64,000 nt of DNA from Curtobacterium oceanosedimentum (GTDB lineage Bacteria > Actinomycetota > Actinomycetes > Actinomycetales > Microbacteriaceae). Made by a program: the position numbers and the translations under genes. Shown piece after piece: positions 59,252-64,000 of the stretch (its first letter is position 1; each line of letters opens with the position of its first letter). The stretch is from assembly GCF_020297365.1 (NCBI RefSeq), contig NZ_JAIXIG010000005.1, positions 62,001 through 126,000 on the forward strand, read 5' to 3'. Below the pieces are notes generated by a model. It was not told the DNA's origin, did not search any database, and saw only the letters and a list, made by a program, of their open reading frames with translations.

Positions 59252-59422
59252 CTACTGCTCGCCGTCCTCTTCCGGGTTGAAGTGGGAGTCGTCGCCGACG
59301 TGCCCGGCCGCGAGACCGTCCGGCTCGTTCGGGATGGTGTTGTCGTCGCCGAGGCCGCCCGGCTTCTCGGTGCCCTCCGGGTCGTTCTTCGGGGCTCCGT
59401 GCGTGGTGTCACTGTCGGTCAT
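59252..59422 (-). CDS. Small acidic protein, unknown
   Basis: A 56-residue protein starting [20 protein letters not shown] and ending FNPEEDGEQ. It is very hydrophilic and acidic, with no predicted fold. ATG 59422 follows GGAGCAGATC. A terminator follows the stop, supporting a real transcript. Similar short acidic proteins are common in this group; no function is known. Confidence 0.55.
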   Translation of the reverse strand: MTDSDTTHGAPKNDPEGTEKPGGLGDDNTIPNEPDGLAAGHVGDDSHFNPEEDGEQ

Positions 59423-59555
59423 GATCTGCTCCAGTGCGGTGATCGGTCCGGAGGTGCTGCCCCCGGTGGTACTGAGGAATCGGACAGTACGTGGCCAGCC
59501 TCGGAAACCGCCGTCCGCGCCGGACCGGATCGGCGAGCGCCGACGGAGCGGACGG

Positions 59556-59584
59556 GTGACACACGACCGCCCGCTCGGTAGATT
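59556..59584 (+). promoter_or_regulatory. Promoter of the pxpABC operon
   Basis: GTGACA (59556-59561) and TAGATT (59579-59584) are 17 bases apart, a good sigma70-like pair, about 32 bases upstream of the pxpA GTG. Confidence 0.6.
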
Positions 59585-59593
59585 GTTCAACAA
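59583..59593. promoter_or_regulatory. Operator candidate overlapping the pxp -10 element
   Basis: TTGTTCAACAA is a perfect inverted repeat (5+1+5) overlapping the end of the -10 hexamer. The TTGTnnnACAA form is typical of GntR-family regulators; the regulator is not in the window. Confidence 0.5.
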
Positions 59594-59615
59594 CCCGCGA
59601 GGACAGGGAGCACCC

Positions 59616-60386
59616 GTGACGACGATCGACCTGAACAGCGACCTCGGCGAGGGCTTCGGCGCCTGGGCCATGGGCGACGACACCGCGATGCTCGACGTCG
59701 TGTCGAGTGCCAACATCGCCTGCGGGTTCCACGCCGGCGACCCGACGATCATGCTCGCCACGGCACGCGCCGCTGCCGAGCGCCGGGTCGCGATCGGTGC
59801 CCACGTGGCCTACCGCGACCTGATCGGCTTCGGCCGCCGGCCCGTGCACGTCACACCGGACGAGCTCCACGCCGACGTCGTCCACCAGCTCGGCGCGATG
59901 GCGGCCACCGCCCGCGTCGCCGGCACCGTCGTCACCTACGTCAAGCCGCACGGCGCCCTGTACAACACCGCCTGCGCCGACCCGGTGCAGGCCGAGGCCG
60001 TCGTCCGCGCGGTCGCCGACGTCGACCCGTCCCTCGCCGTGCTCGCGCTGCCCGGGTCGGAACTCCTGCTGGCCGCCGAACGGCACGGACTCCGCGCGGT
60101 GAGCGAGTCCTTCGCCGACCGCGCCTACGAGCCCGACGGGTCGCTGGTGTCCCGCAGGCTGCCGGGGTCGGTGCTGCACGACCCGGACGAGGTCGCCGCC
60201 CGGGTGCTCCGCATGGTCACCGAGGGCGTCGCGACCGCGGTCGACGGGTCCGACATCGCGGTGCGCGCCGACTCGGTCTGCGTGCACGGCGACTCCCCCG
60301 ACGCCGTCGCGATGGCCCGTGCGATCCGAGCGCTCCTGACCGAGCACGGCGTCACGATCGCGCCGTTCGCACCACCGGCGCCGTGA
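59616..60386 (+). CDS. pxpA: 5-oxoprolinase subunit A (PxpA, LamB/YcsF family)
   Basis: A 256-residue protein beginning [20 protein letters not shown] with [31 protein letters not shown] and [12 protein letters not shown], the LamB/YcsF signature. PxpA with PxpB and PxpC hydrolyses 5-oxoproline (pyroglutamate) to glutamate with ATP. GTG 59616 follows GGGAGCACCC. It overlaps pxpB by 4 bases. Confidence 0.94.
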   Translation: MTTIDLNSDLGEGFGAWAMGDDTAMLDVVSSANIACGFHAGDPTIMLATARAAAERRVAIGAHVAYRDLIGFGRRPVHVTPDELHADVVHQLGAMAATARVAGTVVTYVKPHGALYNTACADPVQAEAVVRAVADVDPSLAVLALPGSELLLAAERHGLRAVSESFADRAYEPDGSLVSRRLPGSVLHDPDEVAARVLRMVTEGVATAVDGSDIAVRADSVCVHGDSPDAVAMARAIRALLTEHGVTIAPFAPPAP

Positions 60387-61015
60387 CCGTCCCGACGCTC
60401 CGCTCCGCAGGCGGCACCGCGCTCCTCGCGACCTTCGACTCCCTCGCCAACGTCGTCGCCTTCCGGGCCGGGCTGGCACGGGACGCACCTGCGGGGCTCA
60501 CCGAGGTCGTCTCCGGCGCCCGGACCCTGCTGCTGCGGTTCGACCCGGCGACGACGGACGCGGCCCGGCTGCGCACCCGGCTCGCCGACGTCGTCCCCGT
60601 CCCCGGTTCCGACCACCGCTCCGGCGACGACCCGCTCGTCATCCCCGTCACCTACGACGGCGAGGACCTCGACACCGTCTGCGGGCTGACCGGCATGACC
60701 CGCGACGACCTCGTGGCGTGGCACACCGGCCAGCTGTGGACGAGTGCGTTCTGCGGGTTCGCCCCCGGCTTCAGCTACCTGACCGGCACCGAGCGGCCCC
60801 TCGACCTGCCCCGCCGTGCCACCGCGCGCACCGCCGTCCCGAGCGGCGCCGTCGCCCTGGCCGGCGAGTTCAGCGCCGTCTACCCGCGCACCTCGCCGGG
60901 CGGGTGGCAGCTCGTCGGCCGGACCGACGTGCCGATGTGGTCACTGAAGCACACACCGCCCGCGCTCGCACCGGCCGGCACGCTCGTGCGCTTCGTCGAG
61001 GCGGGTGCGGCATGA
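60383..61015 (+). CDS. pxpB: 5-oxoprolinase subunit B (PxpB, KipI family)
   Basis: A 210-residue protein of the KipI/AHS1 family: [60 protein letters not shown], and [20 protein letters not shown]. It forms the ATP-dependent complex with PxpC. GTG 60383 overlaps pxpA and the stop overlaps pxpC by 4 bases (ATGA). Confidence 0.94.
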   Translation: MTVPTLRSAGGTALLATFDSLANVVAFRAGLARDAPAGLTEVVSGARTLLLRFDPATTDAARLRTRLADVVPVPGSDHRSGDDPLVIPVTYDGEDLDTVCGLTGMTRDDLVAWHTGQLWTSAFCGFAPGFSYLTGTERPLDLPRRATARTAVPSGAVALAGEFSAVYPRTSPGGWQLVGRTDVPMWSLKHTPPALAPAGTLVRFVEAGAA

Positions 61016-61896
61016 GCACGCTGACCGTCGCGCAGGTCGGCTTCGGCGTGACCACGCAGGACCTCGGCCGCCCCGGGCTGAGCGACACCGGACTCGGTGC
61101 CGCGGGCGCCGCCGACCGCGGTGCCGCGGCGCTCGCCAACCGGCTGGTCGGCAACCGTCCCGACGCGGCCGTCCTGGAGGCCCTGCTCGGCTCCGTCACG
61201 CTCCGTGCCGACGCGCACGTGGTCGCGGCCACCGCCGGTGCGGCCTGCCCCGTCGAGGTCGAGCGGGCGGACGGCTCGGTCCGCGGTGCGGCGTCGCACG
61301 AGGTCCTGCTGCTCGCGCCCGGGGACACGCTCCGGATCGGCACCGCCACCGTGGGGCTGCGTGCCTACGTCGCCGTGCTCGGCGGGTTCGACGTCGAGCC
61401 GGTGCTCGGCAGCCGTTCGTGGGACTCCCTGGCACGGCTCGGACCGCCGCCGCTGACGGCCGGCGACGTCCTGCCCGTCGGGGACGCCCGGGTCTCGTGG
61501 CCGGTCGTCGACGCCGTCCCGCAGCCCGAGCAGCGGTGGCCCGGCGAGCCCGTCGTGCTCGACGTCACGGCCGGCCCCCGCGACGACTGGTTCACCGACG
61601 ACTGGCGCGCGATCCTGACCGGGCAGGACCACCTGGTCAGCGCGGACAGCGACCGCGTGGGCGTGCGGACGACCGCGGCGACGCCGTTGGTCCGCGCCGT
61701 CACGACGGAGCTGCCGAGCGAGGGTGTGGAGACCGGTTCGCTGCAGGTGCCGCCCGAGGGCTTCCCCGTGCTGTTCCTCGCCGACCACCCGGTCACCGGC
61801 GGCTACCCCGTCGTCGCGGTCCTGACACCGCGGTCGGTCGACCGGGCCGCGCAGCTGCGCCCCGGCGACACGGTCCGGTTCCGCATCGTCGACTGA
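61012..61896 (+). CDS. pxpC: 5-oxoprolinase subunit C (PxpC, KipA family)
   Basis: A 294-residue AHS2/KipA-type protein: VGFGVTTQDLGRPGLSDTGL, VLEALLGSVTLRADAHVVAA, RAYVAVLGGFDVEPVLGSRS, and SLQVPPEGFPVLFLADHPVT. With PxpB it makes the second half of the ATP-dependent 5-oxoprolinase. No fusion of B and C as in eukaryotic-like forms. Last gene of the operon. Confidence 0.93.
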   Translation: MSTLTVAQVGFGVTTQDLGRPGLSDTGLGAAGAADRGAAALANRLVGNRPDAAVLEALLGSVTLRADAHVVAATAGAACPVEVERADGSVRGAASHEVLLLAPGDTLRIGTATVGLRAYVAVLGGFDVEPVLGSRSWDSLARLGPPPLTAGDVLPVGDARVSWPVVDAVPQPEQRWPGEPVVLDVTAGPRDDWFTDDWRAILTGQDHLVSADSDRVGVRTTAATPLVRAVTTELPSEGVETGSLQVPPEGFPVLFLADHPVTGGYPVVAVLTPRSVDRAAQLRPGDTVRFRIVD

Positions 61897-61924
61897 CCGA
61901 CCCGGAACAAGCGCGAGGGGTCGG
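61897..61924 (+). terminator. Possible weak terminator after pxpC
   Basis: CCGACCC (61897-61903) pairs with GGGTCGG (61918-61924) over a 14-base loop right after the pxpC stop. Confidence 0.4.
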
Positions 61925-61959
61925 GGGTTGGCCTGGACACCGCTGACGAAAGGTGCCCC

Positions 61960-62262
61960 ATGTCGATGACCGTCCTGCTCGAGGTCGAGTTCCAGAACGA
62001 CGCCCCCGCCGATGCCGTCGAGGCGGCGATCCAGCAGACCCTGGCGCAGACCGCGTCGTTCCATGGGCTCGAGTCGCTCGAGGTCCTGGTGGACGATGCC
62101 GACCCGAACCGGATGGTCGTCGTGGAGTCGTGGACGACCGCCGCCGACCACGACACCTACGTGGCGTGGCGCGCGACGCCCGAGGGCGCGGCGGCCATCG
62201 GCCCGCACCTGGCCGCAGCCCCGGTCACCCGGACGTTCGGGCGGACGATCCCGCTCGGCTGA
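61960..62262 (+). CDS. Antibiotic-biosynthesis-monooxygenase-like (ABM) protein
   Basis: A 100-residue ferredoxin-like fold protein: MSMTVLLEVEFQNDAPADAV, ESLEVLVDDADPNRMVVVES and WTTAADHDTYVAWRATPEG. Small ABM-family proteins include heme-degrading and cofactor-free quinol monooxygenases as well as unknown members. GAAAGG-type ribosome site upstream. The stop is inside the first copy of a 29-bp tandem duplication. Confidence 0.82.
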   Translation: MSMTVLLEVEFQNDAPADAVEAAIQQTLAQTASFHGLESLEVLVDDADPNRMVVVESWTTAADHDTYVAWRATPEGAAAIGPHLAAAPVTRTFGRTIPLG

Positions 62263-62310
62263 GCCGACCGGACGCCGCCGAGCTCGGCCGAGCCGACCGG
62301 ACGCCGCCGA
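62253..62310. repeat. 29-bp tandem duplication over the ABM stop codon
   Basis: Bases 62253-62281 and 62282-62310 are identical (GCTCGGYGAGCCGACCGG...) except one position (T versus C), and the first copy contains the ABM stop TGA, which the second reads as CGA. Confidence 0.75.
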
Positions 62311-62342
62311 CACGGTCGGCGGTCGGAGGTCGGCGCGGCCGG

Positions 62343-62525
62343 TCAGACCGCGTCGTCGTCGGTGTCGAGCGGCACCGGGCGGTCGTCGTCCGGCAGCAGT
62401 TCGTCGTCCGGGTCGTCGACCACGGGCAGGTCGTCCTGGTCGGCCACCAGCGGCTCCGGCTGGTGGTCGGTCTCCTGCGCCTCGCGGAAGTCGTCGAGGG
62501 TCTCGTCGTCCGTCGGATCGCTCAT
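62343..62525 (-). CDS. Small acidic protein, unknown
   Basis: A 60-residue protein starting MSDPTDDETLDDFREAQETD, ending LDTDDDAV, with about a third Asp and Glu. No fold or family can be seen. ATG 62525 is at the end of an intergenic stretch and codon use is consistent with its neighbours. Similar to the small acidic protein at 59252 in character. Confidence 0.55.
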   Translation of the reverse strand: MSDPTDDETLDDFREAQETDHQPEPLVADQDDLPVVDDPDDELLPDDDRPVPLDTDDDAV

Positions 62526-62585
62526 GGCCCCGACGGTACCTCCGGATCCTCGCTGTGTCCGCGACGATCAGCGGCCCGACAGGGG

Positions 62586-63650
62586 TCAGCGAGCAGCGTG
62601 CTCCCTGGCCTCCATGGCGTCCCACGCGAAGCTCGCGAGCCAGTGCGTGGAGTAGTACTCCTCGCCCACGCTCGCGGCGAGCCCGGAGGCCAGCAGTCGG
62701 TCGGCTGCATCGTCCAGCAGGTCGGCGATCCCGGTGCCGCCCGTGCCCGCGGCGCGCAGGGCGTCCGCGATCCGTCGCGCCGATCCCGCCCGCGACAGGT
62801 CGAGCCCGAACAGGTGCACCTGCTGCGGGTCGTTCTCGTCACGGACCACCGTCGACCGCAGGATCGCGTCACCGGGCTGGACCTGGGCGAAGAAGCCCTG
62901 CGCCCACGTCGCGAACTCCGGGGCCGGCAGCACGGCACGCATCAGGTCGGCCTCGGCCAGGCCGGCGGACAGGAAGTCGTGCCCGCTCCGCTCCCAGGCG
63001 AACGGCCACCCGGCGTCGGCACCGAACCAGTCCCGCGCAGCCCCCTCGACCGCAGCCGCCAGGGCCGGACGGTCGAGGGACCGGGCGGCCTCGAGCACGA
63101 GCAGCAGCCCGAACGCCGAGTTCGAGTGGACCCCGTGCCGGACCGGGTGGGCGGCGCCGTCGATCCACCGGACGACCAGGTCCTCGAGGACGTCGACGAC
63201 GGGCGCGAACGCCGGGGCGAGCGCTCGGACGGACGGCGACTCGGACGCCGACACCTCGGCGGCGAGCCGGGCGAGCCAGGCCCAGCCGTAGGGGCGCTCG
63301 TAGTGCGGGGTCTCGCGCAGGTACGCGGCCTCGGTCGCGAGGTAATCCGTCGTGAGGTGCGCCTGCAGGATCGCGGTGAGCCGTGCCTCCAGGTCGGCCG
63401 GCAGGCCGTGCGCGACCAGGCGCGCCGCGAGCCAGTGCATGTGCACCGACGAGTGCCAGTCGTACGACGTGGCGAAGGCGGGGTGGAGCTCGACGGGCAG
63501 CGCTCGGTCGTCCGGGCCGGAGGTCGCGTGGTGCGCGGCGTACGGGTACTCGCGGGTGGTGTTGTCCGCGGCGACGGCCGCGAAGCGGTCGGCCCAGGCG
63601 GCCCGGGCCAGGTCGGTCGGAGCGGTCGGGGCGGCATCAGAATGCGACAA
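62586..63650 (-). CDS. DUF2891 family protein
   Basis: A 354-residue protein with LHPAFATSYDWHSSVHMHWL, ETPHYERPYGWAWLARLAAE, PVRHGVHSNSAFGLLLVLEA, GHDFLSAGLAEADLMR and STHWLASFAWDAMEA, which match DUF2891. The DUF2891 family occurs next to DUF969/DUF979 membrane proteins and pyroglutamyl peptidases. TTG 63650 appears to be the start (14-base overlap with the DUF979 stop, GGGAG 8 bases upstream). An enzymatic role, perhaps a helical-barrel hydrolase, is possible but unproved. Confidence 0.87.
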   Translation of the reverse strand: MSHSDAAPTAPTDLARAAWADRFAAVAADNTTREYPYAAHHATSGPDDRALPVELHPAFATSYDWHSSVHMHWLAARLVAHGLPADLEARLTAILQAHLTTDYLATEAAYLRETPHYERPYGWAWLARLAAEVSASESPSVRALAPAFAPVVDVLEDLVVRWIDGAAHPVRHGVHSNSAFGLLLVLEAARSLDRPALAAAVEGAARDWFGADAGWPFAWERSGHDFLSAGLAEADLMRAVLPAPEFATWAQGFFAQVQPGDAILRSTVVRDENDPQQVHLFGLDLSRAGSARRIADALRAAGTGGTGIADLLDDAADRLLASGLAASVGEEYYSTHWLASFAWDAMEAREHAAR

Positions 63651-64000
63651 GGTACATGACTCCCATGTTGACGACGAGCAGGATGGCGGCGGTCGGCAGC
63701 TGCGCCTTGATCGGGCCGTACTTGTCCCGCATCTCGAGCAGGGCGGCCGGCACCAGGTTGAAGTTCGCGGCCATCGGCGTGACGAGCGTGCCGCAGAAGC
63801 CGGCGAGCATGCCGATCGCGAAGATCGCGGCGGGGTTGCCGTCGAAGCCCTGCACCAGGACGGGCCAGCCGATCGCGGCCGTCATGATCGGGAAGGCGGC
63901 GAACGCGTTGCCCATGATGACCGTGAACAGGGCCATGCCGAGGCAGTAGACGACCACGGCGGCGAACAGCGATCCGTCGGGCAGGACCGACTTGATGATC
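63637..64000 (-). CDS. DUF979 membrane protein, 5' end cut off
   Basis: The C-terminal ~120 residues of a membrane protein, leaving the window at 64000. It contains LGMALFTVIMGNAFAAFPIM, FCGTLVTPMAANFNLVPAAL and ends VNMGVMYLVAF, a pattern of DUF979. DUF979 with DUF969 forms a small transporter family linked to pyroglutamate metabolism, and the pxpABC operon is 1.7 kb away, so import of 5-oxoproline is a reasonable guess. Confidence 0.8.
   Translation of the reverse strand, partial: IIKSVLPDGSLFAAVVVYCLGMALFTVIMGNAFAAFPIMTAAIGWPVLVQGFDGNPAAIFAIGMLAGFCGTLVTPMAANFNLVPAALLEMRDKYGPIKAQLPTAAILLVVNMGVMYLVAF

Noticed and set aside
1..64000. tRNA, rRNA or origin features
   Set aside because: No cloverleaf ending in CCA or rRNA-like conserved stretch was recognised; no dnaA box cluster found.

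Overview
The window is chromosomal DNA of a high-GC actinobacterium. Codons almost always end in G or C, GTG starts are common, and many genes overlap by 4 bases (GTGA or ATGA). The nearest picture is a Microbacteriaceae member, probably Curtobacterium-like: it has a mevalonate operon, a DUF7882 protein (family usually mislabelled DNA ligase), an OleABCD set with an OleB-OleC fusion, and a Gls24/Asp23 stress cluster. I see no rRNA, tRNA, CRISPR array, transposase, integrase or phage gene. This is a gene-dense core/accessory mix. Genus is an inference.

Layout. 1-4.4 kb: end of a two-component system, a fructosamine-kinase-like gene, a small membrane protein, a secreted protein and a LuxR-type regulator. 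4.7-12.1 kb: a divergent 1860-residue glutamate-synthase-like protein (class II glutaminase + FMN/Fe-S + GXGXG) translationally coupled to a CysJ-like NADPH diflavin reductase, with no GltD gene beside it; this is the most unusual system here. 12.5-14.0 kb: DUF7882 and an alpha/beta hydrolase. 14.4-19.7 kb (minus): mevalonate operon mvaK1-mvaD-mvaK2-HMG-CoA reductase-HMG-CoA synthase, divergent from an orphan MurE-type ligase (19.8-21.4). 21.4-23.4 kb: ohrR-ohr-quinone reductase. 23.6-28.3 kb: ZIP metal transporter, sugar porter, unknown protein, pgi. 28.4-31.2 kb (minus): csoR-copZ-copA copper efflux. 31.3-37.3 kb: AraC regulator, then a Gls24/DUF2273/AmaP-like/CsbD envelope-stress cluster including a Gls24 protein with a long LEA-like 11-residue-repeat tail. 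37.4-42.3 kb (minus): oleA-oleBC-oleD for long-chain olefins. 42.4-44.1 kb: divergent RimK (with an RCK_C domain) and RimB-like retropepsin. 44.2-50.1 kb: TetR/MFS pair, a second two-component system, an ABC exporter. 50.2-55.6 kb: XRE/DUF2975 pair, YeiH family transporter, tandem paralogous membrane proteins, a lipoprotein, a hydrolase and a DUF3892 protein. 55.6-59.0 kb (minus): an MFS sugar transporter-isomerase-dehydrogenase operon. 59.6-61.9 kb: pxpABC 5-oxoprolinase, facing DUF2891 and DUF979 genes (62.6-64.0) that probably belong to the same pyroglutamate theme.

Two families of intergenic palindromes punctuate the window. Family A (core CTGAGCGACA / TGTCGCTCAG, at 21.87, 26.40, 37.35 and 38.44 kb) in two cases supplies the stop codon of a neighbouring gene, and in one case sits between copies of a duplicated 26-bp gene end (oleBC/oleD). 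Family B (core GACGGGAGGC / GCCTCCCGTC, at 14.28, 23.44, 26.49 and 50.15 kb) behaves like a terminator module behind mvaS, the quinone reductase, pgi and the ABC exporter.

Because of the very high GC content, long open frames exist on the opposite strand of nearly every real gene; these were discarded unless a ribosome site, domain or neighbour argued for them. All functional names are from recognition of motifs by eye; no database search was possible.
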